DNA of 57,609 nt from Streptomyces globisporus (GTDB lineage Bacteria; Actinomycetota; Actinomycetes; Streptomycetales; Streptomycetaceae), in assembly GCF_003501885.1 (NCBI RefSeq), contig NZ_QWFA01000012.1, positions 1 to 57,609 on the forward strand, given 5' to 3'. The position numbers were made by a program, and so were the translations under genes. The notes beneath the pieces were generated by a model that did no database searches, was not told the DNA's origin, and saw only the letters and a program-made list of their open reading frames with translations. This document shows positions 33,876 through 42,099 of this stretch, in pieces; positions within the stretch are counted from its first letter, which is position 1; each line of letters opens with the position of its first letter.

Positions 33876-36248
33876 ATGACGCCCTCCGCCACGTACCGGC
33901 TTCAGCTCCAGCCCGACTTCCCGTTCGCCGCCGCCGAGAAGGCCGTGCCGTATCTCGCCGCGCTCGGCGTCTCGCACCTCCATCTCTCCCCCGTCCTGGA
34001 GGCGGTCCCCGGCTCCACCCACGGCTACGACGTGGTCGACCACAGCCGGGTCCGCGCGGAGCTGGGCGGTGAGGAGGGGCTGCGGTCGCTGGCCTCGGCC
34101 GCCCGGGACCACGGGCTCGGGCTGGTCCTGGACATCGTGCCCAACCACATGGCCGCCTCGCCCCGGCACAACCGCCGGCTGTGGGAGGTGCTGCGCGAGG
34201 GCGCGGCCTCCCCGTACGCCCGCTGGTTCGACATCGACTGGGCGGCGGGCGGCGACCGGGTGCTGCTGCCGGTGCTCGCCGGGCCGCTCGGCCAGGAGCT
34301 GGGGCACCTGGCCGTGGACGGGGAGGTGCTGCGCTACCACGATCTGGAGTTCCCGCTCCGGGCCGGCACGGCTGATCTTCCGCTGCCTCGGCTGCTGGAG
34401 GAGCAGCACTACCGGCTCGGATGGTGGCGGCTGGCCCGCACCGAGCTGAACTACCGGCGGTTCTTCACCGTCCCGGAGCTGATCGGAGTCCGCGTGGAGC
34501 ACCCGGAGGTCTTCGAGGACACTCACGCCAAGGTCCTCGAACTGCTCCGCGACGGCGTGCTCGACGGGCTGCGCATCGACCACCCCGACGGGCTCGCCGC
34601 CCCCGCCGCCTATCTGGAGCAGTTGAACGAGGCCACCGGCGGGCGCTGGACGGTGGTGGAGAAGATCCTCACCGGCGACGAGCACCTCCCGGCGGAGTGG
34701 GCGGTCGCGGGCACCACCGGGTACGATGCTCTGCGCCGGATCGACGGGCTGTTCACCGACCCGTCCGGAGCGGAAGAACTGGTCTCCTGTTACCGGGAGT
34801 TCGCGGGCCCGCCCGGCGACCGGGGCGGCGACTGGACGAAGACGGTGCGGCGGGCCGCTTACCGGGTGGCAACGCACGAGCTGGCCGCCGAGACGGCGTG
34901 GCTGACCCGGCTGGCGGCCCGGATCTGCGACCGGGACCCCGCGCTGCGGGACCACGCCCCGTGGGCGCTGCGGACGGCGGTCCGGGAGCTGCTGGTCCGT
35001 GTCCCGGTCTACCGGCCGTACGTCACGGCGGGCGAGCCGCCGACCCGGATCGCCGAGGAGACGCTGACCGACGAGGCGGTACGGGACGCGAAGACGGTGT
35101 TCTCCGTGCCGGAGGAGGCGGCGGCCGTGGACGTCGTACGGGATCTGGCGCTCGGGCGGCTCGGCGGCGGGGAGGAACAGTCGGCGTTCTGCGCCCGGTT
35201 CGCGCAGACCGCGTCAGCGCTGCACGCCAAGTCGGTGGAGGACACCGCGTTCTACCGGTACGTCCCGCTCATCTCGGCCACCGAGGTGGGCGGCGACCCG
35301 GGCCGACCCGCCGTGTCACCACAGGAGTTCCACTCGTTCGCCGCGAGGATCGCCCGCGACCGGCCCGCCACCGGCACGGTCCTGACCACGCACGACACAA
35401 AGCGCAGCGCGGACGTCCGGGCCCGGATCGCGGTGCTGTCGCAGTGCCCGGAGCGGTGGGCGGCGCTGGTGACGGAGCTGACGGCGGCGACGCCGGTCGC
35501 CGCCCCGGACCCCCAACTTTCCTGGGCCGCCTGGCAGTCGGCGTACGGCTGCGCGGAGATTCCGCCCGACGAGCTGGGCGAGCGGCTGGAGCCGGCGCTG
35601 CTGAAGGCGGTGCGCGAGGCGGGGCTCTTCACCAGCTGGACGGAGTCCGACCCGGCCTACGAGCGCGCGGTGTCGGACTTCGTCGCGGCCGGGCCGGGGC
35701 GTGGGGAGGGCGTGCCCCGCAGGCTGATCGCCGAGTTCGCGGACGCGCTCGCCCCGCATGTCCGGGCCCAGGTGCTGGGGGCGGCGCTGGTCCATCTGAC
35801 GATGCCGGGGGTGCCGGATCTCTACCAGGGCACGGAGAGCGAGTACCTGGCCCTGGTCGACCCGGACAACCGGCGGCCGTTCCGGCGGCCGGACGTTCCG
35901 GACGAGAAGCAGACGCTGACGGCGGCCGCGCTCGGACTGCGCCGCGAACTGCCAGGCGTGTTCGGCGAGTCGGGGACGTACGCGCCCCTGACGGCGACCG
36001 GCGGGGCCGCCCCGCATCTGCTGGCGTTCTGCCGCTCGGGCGAGGTGGTCACAGCGGTGACCCGTCTGTCGCTGCGGCTGGCCGAGGGCGGCGGCTGGCG
36101 GGACACGGTGCTGGAACTGCCGGACGGGGGCCCCTGGCGGGACCTGCTGTCGGCGTCGCCGGGCCGGGAGTTCACGGGGAGCACGGTGGTGGCGGGCGAA
36201 CTGTTCGCGGAACGGCCGGTGGCGCTGTTGCGGCGGGTGGGCGGCTGA
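33876..36248 (+). CDS. treY: maltooligosyl trehalose synthase
   Basis: 790 residues. It isomerises the reducing end of maltooligosaccharides to trehalose-ended chains. Characteristic blocks are the start ATYRLQLQPDFPFAAAEKAV, PYLAALGVSHLHLSPVLEAV, GSTHGYDVVDHSRV, DIVPNHMA, the nucleophile region DGLRIDHPDGLA and KILTGDEHLP. It follows glgX and should feed TreZ (45720-47480), which is encoded 9.5 kb downstream. A GC-rich perfect palindrome (36267-36282) after the stop likely terminates it. Confidence 0.94.
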   Translation: MTPSATYRLQLQPDFPFAAAEKAVPYLAALGVSHLHLSPVLEAVPGSTHGYDVVDHSRVRAELGGEEGLRSLASAARDHGLGLVLDIVPNHMAASPRHNRRLWEVLREGAASPYARWFDIDWAAGGDRVLLPVLAGPLGQELGHLAVDGEVLRYHDLEFPLRAGTADLPLPRLLEEQHYRLGWWRLARTELNYRRFFTVPELIGVRVEHPEVFEDTHAKVLELLRDGVLDGLRIDHPDGLAAPAAYLEQLNEATGGRWTVVEKILTGDEHLPAEWAVAGTTGYDALRRIDGLFTDPSGAEELVSCYREFAGPPGDRGGDWTKTVRRAAYRVATHELAAETAWLTRLAARICDRDPALRDHAPWALRTAVRELLVRVPVYRPYVTAGEPPTRIAEETLTDEAVRDAKTVFSVPEEAAAVDVVRDLALGRLGGGEEQSAFCARFAQTASALHAKSVEDTAFYRYVPLISATEVGGDPGRPAVSPQEFHSFAARIARDRPATGTVLTTHDTKRSADVRARIAVLSQCPERWAALVTELTAATPVAAPDPQLSWAAWQSAYGCAEIPPDELGERLEPALLKAVREAGLFTSWTESDPAYERAVSDFVAAGPGRGEGVPRRLIAEFADALAPHVRAQVLGAALVHLTMPGVPDLYQGTESEYLALVDPDNRRPFRRPDVPDEKQTLTAAALGLRRELPGVFGESGTYAPLTATGGAAPHLLAFCRSGEVVTAVTRLSLRLAEGGGWRDTVLELPDGGPWRDLLSASPGREFTGSTVVAGELFAERPVALLRRVGG

Positions 36249-36266
36249 GGAGCCGGCCCCGGAGGG

Positions 36267-36282
36267 CGGCGGCGCGCCGCCG
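36267..36282. terminator. 16-bp palindrome between convergent treY and P450 genes
   Basis: CGGCGGCGCGCCGCCG is perfectly self-complementary and lies about 20 bases after the treY stop and about 50 before the end of the P450 gene on the other strand. Its position fits a bidirectional terminator. There is no T-tract, and a stem made only of G and C can arise by chance in this composition. Confidence 0.4.
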
Positions 36283-36329
36283 GGGAGGGGCCCGCCCGGG
36301 ACGTGCGCGGTCGGCCCGTGCCCCCTCCC

Positions 36330-37376
36330 TCAGGACGGGCGTACGAGCAGAGCGCGCGGGCCACGGGTGAGGAGGCCGCCCGCCACCGGGCGGAAGCCGT
36401 CGGCCCAGCGGATGCCGGGCATCGCCGCCAGCAGGGCACGCAGCCCATGTTCGGCCTCCAGCCGACCGAGGAGGGCGGCGGGGCAGCCGGCCGGACCGAT
36501 GAGCAGCGGGTCGGCGTCGGCGCGCAGCGGGTCGAACCGGTCGGGTGCGGCGAACCGGGCCGGGTCGCGGCCCGCCGCCCCGATGAGGCAGGCGACGGGT
36601 GCGTCGGCGGGGAGCGTGCCCCCGCTGACGGCGACCTCGGTACGGGTGCGGCGCAGCACGATCTGGACGGGCGGATCGCGGCGCAGTGTCTCGGCCCAGG
36701 CCCGCCCGAGCAGCGCCCCGGAGCCTGCCCCGCCCGCGCCCCCGCCCGCTTCGCCGGCGGTCGCGGCGGCCAGCAGGTCGGGATCGTCGAGCATGTTCGC
36801 GAGGAACGAGGCGAGGGCGTGCTCGCGGAGCGCGGTGGTCCCGGTGCAGTCACCGGCTCCCCCGCCGGTACGCCGGTGGCGGGCACCCCTGGGCAGGTTT
36901 CTCAGGTCCGGGTGGGCGAGCCCCGCGGCCGCGGCCGCGGCCCCGGCGGGCAGCCACCGGCAGAAGTCGGCGACCAGGTCCGCCCGCTCACGCCCGGCGA
37001 TCCGGCGGGCCAGGACGTACGCCGTGCGCTCGACGGCGGGAGCGGCGGTGCTCCACGGCACGGTGAGCGGGCCGCAGACCAGGCTGCCCCGGCAGAGGCC
37101 GAGCGGGACGGGGGCCCGGCCGCGCGGGGCCCCGTCGTGCGGGTAGCCGGTGAACCGGGGGTCCGTGAGGGCCAGGGCCACATCCGCGTACCGGCTCAGC
37201 AGCCAGGCGCCGAGGGCCGGGTCGTAGCCGAGGGGGTAGTCGGTGCGCAGCAGGCGGTAGAGGCGCAGCCGGTACGGATCCGTCGTGGCCCCCGGCGCCA
37301 GCAGGCCCGGCAGGCCGCCGGAGAGCCGGTGCGGACGACGGGCGGCGGGCAGGGCGTCGGGGCGGTCCACCGGCAT
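36330..37376 (-). CDS. atypical cytochrome P450 with degenerate heme-binding signature
   Basis: 348 residues, shorter than the usual 400. The K-helix ETLRRDPPVQIVLRR supplies ExxR, DPARFAAPDRFDPLR matches the PERF region, and AGDCTG fits the I-helix oxygen-activation motif (A/G-G-x-D/E-T), with Cys in place of the acid. The heme-ligand segment is LLIGPAGCPAALLGRLE: Cys is present, but the Phe, first Gly and His/Arg of FGxGxHxC are lost. The fold is therefore P450-like, while activity is uncertain. No ferredoxin gene is adjacent. It may bind heme without oxidation or be a scaffold; a decaying gene is also possible. Confidence 0.75.
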   Translation of the reverse strand: MPVDRPDALPAARRPHRLSGGLPGLLAPGATTDPYRLRLYRLLRTDYPLGYDPALGAWLLSRYADVALALTDPRFTGYPHDGAPRGRAPVPLGLCRGSLVCGPLTVPWSTAAPAVERTAYVLARRIAGRERADLVADFCRWLPAGAAAAAAGLAHPDLRNLPRGARHRRTGGGAGDCTGTTALREHALASFLANMLDDPDLLAAATAGEAGGGAGGAGSGALLGRAWAETLRRDPPVQIVLRRTRTEVAVSGGTLPADAPVACLIGAAGRDPARFAAPDRFDPLRADADPLLIGPAGCPAALLGRLEAEHGLRALLAAMPGIRWADGFRPVAGGLLTRGPRALLVRPS

Positions 37377-37422
37377 CCCGCACCCCCTGGACTCGGTGCG
37401 CCGGCGGTCGGCGCGCGTCCTC

Positions 37423-38385
37423 TCAGCGGACCACCGACGGGGGCGCGCCGCAGTCGGCGTACGGCCGTTCGGGTGAGGGTTCGCCGGGGCGCGGGGGGCG
37501 GATTCCAGCGGTGGGCAGGGTGCTGAGCAGGTGTGTGAAGGCCGCCGCCGCCCCGGTCAGGGCCACCCGGGAGAACACGCCCAGCGAGCGCAGCCAGGGC
37601 GGGTCGATGACGAGGACCGCGCAGTCCTCGCCGACCGCGCCCCGGACGAGGTGGGCGGGGGCCATGGACACGCCGACGCCGGCCGCCGCCATCCGCACGG
37701 CGGTCGACGTGTGCTCGGTCCACAGCGCCGTGCGGGGAGCGAAGCCCGCCGCCTCGCAGACGCCGTCCAGGAAGGGGCGGCCCTCGACGACCGGCTCCAT
37801 GGCGCACCGCACCCAGGACCGGTCGGCCAGTTCGTGGAGGCCGACCGAGGAACGCCCGGCCAGCGGGTCGTCGAACGGGACGACGAGAACGATCTCCTCC
37901 TCCCCCACCGGGACCACGGGCCCGGCCCAGCCCACCGGCAGCGGCCCCACGGCCAGGTCGGCGATACCGCGCTCCACCTGGTCCTCCAGGGCGTCGGTGG
38001 TCGCGTACTCGTGGAGGACGAGGCCCACACCGGGACGGGTGCGCCGCCAGTGGGCGAAGACCTCGGGGAAGACGCCGACGGCCACCGAGTGCACGGTGGC
38101 GATGTGCAGTTCACCGCCTTCCGCACCGGCGGCGGCGCGGGCCGCACGGCGTGCCTGGGCGGCGCTGCGGACGGAGCGTTCGGCGTGCGGGAGGAAGGCC
38201 CGGCCCATCGGAGTGAGCAGGACGCCGCGCGGCAGCCGTTCCAGCAGGTCGCCGCCGACTGTCCGCTCCAGCGCCTTGATCTGGTGGGAGAGGGCGGGCT
38301 GGGTGACGTGGAGCCGTTCGGCGGCGCGGGTGAAGGAGGACTCCTCGACGACCGCGACGAAGTACTCCATCTGACGCAGACTCAT
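37423..38385 (-). CDS. LysR-family transcriptional regulator
   Basis: 320 residues from ATG 38385. The N-terminal wHTH reads SLRQMEYFVAVVEESSFTRA and HVTQPALSHQIKALER, the canonical LysR recognition helix. The effector domain (ELHIATVHSVAVGVFPEVFA, VPVGEEEIVLVVPFDDPLAG) is of the two-subdomain periplasmic-binding type. The final 30 residues are Pro/Arg-rich. It is divergent from the dihydrolipoamide dehydrogenase, with about 125 bases between the starts, so it probably controls that gene and itself. The candidate site at 38436-38450 supports that. Confidence 0.93.
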   Translation of the reverse strand: MSLRQMEYFVAVVEESSFTRAAERLHVTQPALSHQIKALERTVGGDLLERLPRGVLLTPMGRAFLPHAERSVRSAAQARRAARAAAGAEGGELHIATVHSVAVGVFPEVFAHWRRTRPGVGLVLHEYATTDALEDQVERGIADLAVGPLPVGWAGPVVPVGEEEIVLVVPFDDPLAGRSSVGLHELADRSWVRCAMEPVVEGRPFLDGVCEAAGFAPRTALWTEHTSTAVRMAAAGVGVSMAPAHLVRGAVGEDCAVLVIDPPWLRSLGVFSRVALTGAAAAFTHLLSTLPTAGIRPPRPGEPSPERPYADCGAPPSVVR

Positions 38386-38435
38386 GTACGGCACCCCCCG
38401 GTCGACTTCCGCACCACGCTCGCCAACGCCGGCCC

Positions 38436-38450
38436 ATGAACGTTGTGCAT
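38436..38450. promoter_or_regulatory. candidate LysR-type operator (T-N11-A)
   Basis: ATGAACGTTGTGCAT has the T-N11-A spacing (T at 38437, A at 38449) and is an imperfect inverted repeat (ATG with CAT ends and an ACGT core). It sits near the middle of the 125-base region between the divergent LysR and lpdA starts. One such match is expected by chance in many intergenic regions, so confidence is low. Confidence 0.3.
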
Positions 38451-38509
38451 CGGCTCCACACGCATTCTGCCTTGGACGCATGGCCGGGGCCGGGGCGAGG
38501 GTGGAACGC

Positions 38510-39970
38510 ATGACACGGACGAGCACGGAACAGACCGAGCAGACCGAGCAGGCGGCGAGCCCCGGGGGCACCACCACGGACGTACTGGTCATCGGCGGCG
38601 GGACCGGCGGCTACTCGACGGCGTTGCGTGCGGCGGCCCTGGGGCTGCGCGTCGTGCTCGCCGAGCGGGACGCGGTGGGGGGCACCTGCCTGCACCGCGG
38701 CTGCATCCCGAGCAAGGCGATGCTGCACGCCGCCGAACTCGTCGACGGCATCGCCGAGGCCCGGGAGCGGTGGGGCGTGAAGGCGACGCTCGACGCGGTG
38801 GACTGGTCTTCTCTGGTCGCGACCCGGGACGACATCGTGGCCCGCAATCACCGCGGGGTCGAGGGGCAACTGACCCGGGCCGGGGTGACGGTGGTACGCG
38901 GCAGCGCCGAGTTGACGGGCCCGTGCTCCGCCCGGATCGGCGGGCACGGGGAGGTCGTCGCCCGGCGCGGGGTGGTGCTGGCGACCGGCTCGCGGCCCCG
39001 GATGCTGCCGGGCGGGGCGGCGGACGGGCGGCGGGTGGTGACGAGCGACGACGCGCTGTACGCACCGGGGCTGCCCGGGTCCGTGCTGGTGGTCGGCGGC
39101 GGGGCGATCGGCGTCGAGTACGCCTCGCTCCACCGGTCGTTGGGGGCCGATGTGACGTTGGTGGAGGCCGCCGACCGGCTGGTGCCGCTGGAGGACGCGG
39201 AGGTGTCGCGGCATCTGGCCAGGGGGCTGCGGAAGCGGGGTATCCGGGTGGAGGCGGGCGCGCGGCTGCTGGAGTGGACGGTGGTGGACGAGGGAGTGCG
39301 GGCCGTGGTGCGGACCGCCCGGGGCGAGTCGGTCGCGGTGGCGGCTGAGCGGCTGTTGGTGGCGGTCGGCCGCGAGCCGGTGACGGACGGGCTGGGGCTG
39401 GCGGCGGCGGGGCTGGTCACGGACAGGCGGGGCCATGTGGTGCCCGCCGACTGGTCACGTCTTGAGACGGCGGTGCCGGGCATCCATGTGGTGGGCGACC
39501 TGCTGCCGCCGCCGTCCCTCGGGCTGGCCCACGCCTCGTTCGCCGAGGGGCTGTTGGTCGCGGAGACGCTGGCCGGGCTGCGTACCTCCCCGGTCGACTA
39601 CGCCACCGTTCCCCGCGTCACGTACTCCTCACCGCAGACGGCCGCGGTGGGGCTGACCGAGGCGCAGGCCCGGGACGCGGGGCACGACGTGGTGGTGAAC
39701 ACTCTGCCGCTGACGGCTGTCGCCAAGGGCATGGTGCACGGCAGGGGCGGTCTGGTGAAGGTGGTGGCGGAGCGGGCGGGCCGGGTCCTCGGGGTGCATC
39801 TGGTCGGCCCGCACGTCTCGGAGATGATCGCGGAGAGCCAGCTCGTGGTGGGCTGGGACGCGGAGCCCGCCGATGTGGCCCACCACATCCATCCGCATCC
39901 GACGCTCGTAGAGGCGGTCGGCGAGGCGTTCCTGACGCTGGCCGGGCGCGGACTGCACCAGCAGCACTGA
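38510..39970 (+). CDS. lpdA: dihydrolipoyl dehydrogenase family flavoprotein
   Basis: 486 residues. The FAD-binding Rossmann motif VLVIGGGTGGYSTALRAA is near the start. The redox disulfide is in GGTCLHRGCIPSK, the NAD site is SVLVVGGGAIGVEYASL, and the C-terminal HIHPHPTLVEAVGEAF contains the active-site His-Glu of the lipoamide dehydrogenase dimer interface. The start is ATG 38510; ATG 38480 is also in frame. No acyltransferase or decarboxylase genes lie nearby, so the enzyme may serve another complex or a separate thiol-reductase role. It is convergent with the FHA gene. Confidence 0.88.
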   Translation: MTRTSTEQTEQTEQAASPGGTTTDVLVIGGGTGGYSTALRAAALGLRVVLAERDAVGGTCLHRGCIPSKAMLHAAELVDGIAEARERWGVKATLDAVDWSSLVATRDDIVARNHRGVEGQLTRAGVTVVRGSAELTGPCSARIGGHGEVVARRGVVLATGSRPRMLPGGAADGRRVVTSDDALYAPGLPGSVLVVGGGAIGVEYASLHRSLGADVTLVEAADRLVPLEDAEVSRHLARGLRKRGIRVEAGARLLEWTVVDEGVRAVVRTARGESVAVAAERLLVAVGREPVTDGLGLAAAGLVTDRRGHVVPADWSRLETAVPGIHVVGDLLPPPSLGLAHASFAEGLLVAETLAGLRTSPVDYATVPRVTYSSPQTAAVGLTEAQARDAGHDVVVNTLPLTAVAKGMVHGRGGLVKVVAERAGRVLGVHLVGPHVSEMIAESQLVVGWDAEPADVAHHIHPHPTLVEAVGEAFLTLAGRGLHQQH

Positions 39971-39973
39971 CAC

Positions 39974-40002
39974 CCGGGACCGGCGCGGGCCCGGCGTCCC
40001 GG
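39974..40002. terminator. hairpin between convergent lpdA and FHA genes
   Basis: CCGGGAC (39974-39980) pairs with GTCCCGG (39996-40002) around a GC-rich loop that itself contains GGGCCC. It lies immediately after the lpdA stop and just before the FHA gene's stop on the other strand. This is a plausible bidirectional terminator without a T-tract. Confidence 0.45.
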
Positions 40003-40009
40003 CGTGGGG

Positions 40010-40750
40010 TCAGCCGGGCGGGAGGCCGGGGCCCTGCGGCGGACGGCCGGGGTCGTGCCGCTGCTGGTCGGGCCCGTTCGACGGAGGCTCGGGAGCATGC
40101 GGCGGAAGCTGGGGCTGCGCGGCGGCGGACGGCCGGGGCGGTGCGTGCTGCGGCAGTTCGGGCAGCCGGTCCTGCGGCCGGGACATCGGTGCCGGAAGGC
40201 GGTCCGGGGCGGTGAGGCGGAAGCTCATCCGGCCGAAGCTCACCTGGTCGCCGTCGCGCACCGGAATGGAGCCGACGAGCCGCTGGCCGTTGACGCAGGT
40301 GCCGTTGGTGGAGCCGAGGTCGCGCAGCACCCAGCGGCCGTTCTGCGCGGAGAGTTCGGCGTGCAGCCGGGAGACCGTCTCGTGGTTGAGGCGCAGCCCG
40401 TTCGCCGGGTCGCGGCCGATGAGCAGCGGATACGGGCCGGGCGCCGGGAGCAGCAGCTTGGGGAGCCGCTCGGTCTGCCAGGCGCGGCGCAGCCGCCCGG
40501 GAAAGGCGGAGATCCCGCCCACCGCACGGACCAGTCCCTTCGACCAGTTGCCGCCGCTCTCCAGGTCGGCGGTGAGGGCGGCCAGCTCCTCCGGGCGACG
40601 GGCGACGAGGGCGAGTTCCATACGGCGCATGAAGGTGTCGTGCGACAGCTTGCCCTGTGCGGCACCTTCTCTGAGCACGCCGACGACACGGTCGCGCTGG
40701 GCGTCCGACAGCCGCGCGGGACTCATGGGGAACTCGAACGAGGATGTCAC
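40010..40750 (-). CDS. DUF1707 and FHA domain protein
   Basis: 246 residues, GTG at 40750 (ATG 40726 is an alternative). Residues about 10-65 form DUF1707 (PARLSDAQRDRVVGVLREGA, HDTFMRRMELALVARRPEEL). The middle is a forkhead-associated phosphothreonine-binding domain: LLIGRDPANGLRLNHETVSR, LHAEL and DLGSTNGTCVNGQRL, with GRD, SRLH and STNG intact. The last 60 residues are a Pro/Gln-rich tail. It likely docks Thr-phosphorylated partners downstream of Ser/Thr kinases; the partner is unknown. It is divergent from the GNAT gene at 40881. Confidence 0.88.
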   Translation of the reverse strand: MTSSFEFPMSPARLSDAQRDRVVGVLREGAAQGKLSHDTFMRRMELALVARRPEELAALTADLESGGNWSKGLVRAVGGISAFPGRLRRAWQTERLPKLLLPAPGPYPLLIGRDPANGLRLNHETVSRLHAELSAQNGRWVLRDLGSTNGTCVNGQRLVGSIPVRDGDQVSFGRMSFRLTAPDRLPAPMSRPQDRLPELPQHAPPRPSAAAQPQLPPHAPEPPSNGPDQQRHDPGRPPQGPGLPPG

Positions 40751-40880
40751 GTCGACGATTGTCGGGCCGAAGGGCCCGGAGTGTCCAGACGAGGCCGTGT
40801 TTCCTCCCGCGCTGACCTGCGCCGCTGCCGCGCGGACCGCCTTGCTAACGTCTGCGGCTCACTGATCACGAGGAGACCGT

Positions 40881-41858
40881 GTGCCCCCTGTTCCCGCCCG
40901 CTTGACGTTCCGTCCGCTGTCCGGGCCCGGCGAACTCGACCTGTTCCGCCGCCTTTCGTACGTTCTCGACCATGAGCTGGCCGACGACCTCGTCACCGGA
41001 CGCCGCCTCCCGGAGTGGATGTGGGTCGCCCTGGACGGCGAGCGGGTCGTCGCCAGGGCCGCCTGGTGGACGAACGCGCCGGGCGGCGAGCCGCTGGCGC
41101 TGGACTTCTTCGACCTTGACGACGCGCTGCCCGCCCCTGAGCGGATCGAGATCGGCGTCCGCCTGCTGGAGAGGGCGACCGAGGCCGTGGTTCCGGCCGG
41201 TGCGCAGCGGCCGGAGTACGGGCGGTTCGTACCGCCGGACTGGCGCGAGGACCCGGGGGCGCGGGATGTCGTCGGGGCCCGGATCGCGGTGATGGAGGCG
41301 ACCGGGGCGCGGATGCTGGTGGAGCGGCTGCGGCTGGAGTGGCGGGCCGGTACGCCGGTGCCCGGGGGCTCCGGCCGGCTGGTGTTCCGTCCGGTCACCG
41401 GCCGGGAGGATCTGCTGGCGCTGATGGCGCCGGTGATGGAAGGCACCCTCGACGCCCATGGGCAGGAGGACCTGGCGTCCGGGCTCGACGCCCGCGAGGC
41501 GGCCGAGAAGCACTACGACGAGGAGCTGGCGGGCTATTCGACCCCGATGGCCTGGTGGCGGATCGCCGAACTGCCCACCGGCGAGCCGGTCGGCTTCGTG
41601 ATTCCGGCCCGCAACAACTACAACCCGATCATCGCGTACATCGGGGTGCTGCCCGCCCGGCGCGGCCACGGGTACATCGACGACCTCCTCGCCGAGGGCA
41701 CCCGGGTGCTGGCGGCCGAGGGCGTGGAGCGCATCCGGGCGGCGACCGACCTCGGCAACGTACCGATGGCGAAGTCCTTCGAGCGGCTCGGGTACGTCAA
41801 CTTCGAGCGGTCGTTCAACATGGTGTGGGACGCGGAGAAGGGTGGGAGCAAGGGCTAG
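40881..41858 (+). CDS. GNAT acetyltransferase, double-domain type
   Basis: 325 residues from GTG 40881, with GAGGAG upstream. The C-terminal half has the acetyl-CoA site IAYIGVLPARRGHGYIDDLL (RRGHGY) and GNVPMAKSFERLGYV. The N-terminal half (LVFRPVTGREDLLALMAPVM lies between) appears to be a degenerate second GNAT domain, as in MshD-like or tandem GNATs. It is clearly paralogous to the gene at 42100 (both have WVAL..G.VVARAAWW near residue 48). A -10-like TAACGT lies at 40846-40851. The substrate is unknown. Confidence 0.88.
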   Translation: MPPVPARLTFRPLSGPGELDLFRRLSYVLDHELADDLVTGRRLPEWMWVALDGERVVARAAWWTNAPGGEPLALDFFDLDDALPAPERIEIGVRLLERATEAVVPAGAQRPEYGRFVPPDWREDPGARDVVGARIAVMEATGARMLVERLRLEWRAGTPVPGGSGRLVFRPVTGREDLLALMAPVMEGTLDAHGQEDLASGLDAREAAEKHYDEELAGYSTPMAWWRIAELPTGEPVGFVIPARNNYNPIIAYIGVLPARRGHGYIDDLLAEGTRVLAAEGVERIRAATDLGNVPMAKSFERLGYVNFERSFNMVWDAEKGGSKG

Positions 41859-41976
41859 GACCAGGGCTGGGGCGGGTCCTGGACCGCTTCCCGGATTATT
41901 CGGTGGACGGCGGGCGTCGGCGTTGGCTACGGTCGGCACCGACATCCGACGCCCGTCGTGGAAGGAGGCGAGAGAC

Positions 41977-42063
41977 ATGCGAGGGAACGGCCGCACCACC
42001 ATCCGCAGTACATCTTTCTCGCGCCCCCGTCCCGTCCGCCGGGCGGTGTCGGACCTCGTCTGA
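41977..42063 (+). CDS. 28-codon Arg-rich leader ORF before GNAT gene
   Basis: ATG 41977 to TGA 42061-42063 encodes 28 residues, beginning MRGNGRTTIRS and ending RPVRRAVSDLV, with nine Arg. A strong Shine-Dalgarno GGAAGGAGG sits eight bases upstream, better than that of the main gene, which starts 36 bases downstream. Such well-translated upstream ORFs often act as attenuators that sense ribosome inhibition, for instance ahead of resistance acetyltransferases. That role is inferred; no obvious terminator/anti-terminator pair was found. Confidence 0.55.
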   Translation: MRGNGRTTIRSTSFSRPRPVRRAVSDLV

Positions 42064-42099
42064 CCGGGAGCGCGGCATTCCGTCCCGGAGGACACCTTC

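Noticed and set aside
36267..36282. Reading the GC palindrome as a restriction-modification or CRISPR-related repeat
   Set aside because: It occurs once and sits between convergent stops, so a terminator is the simpler reading.
38436..38450. Treating the T-N11-A site as a proven LysR operator
   Set aside because: A single imperfect match without footprint or conservation is too weak; listed only as a candidate.
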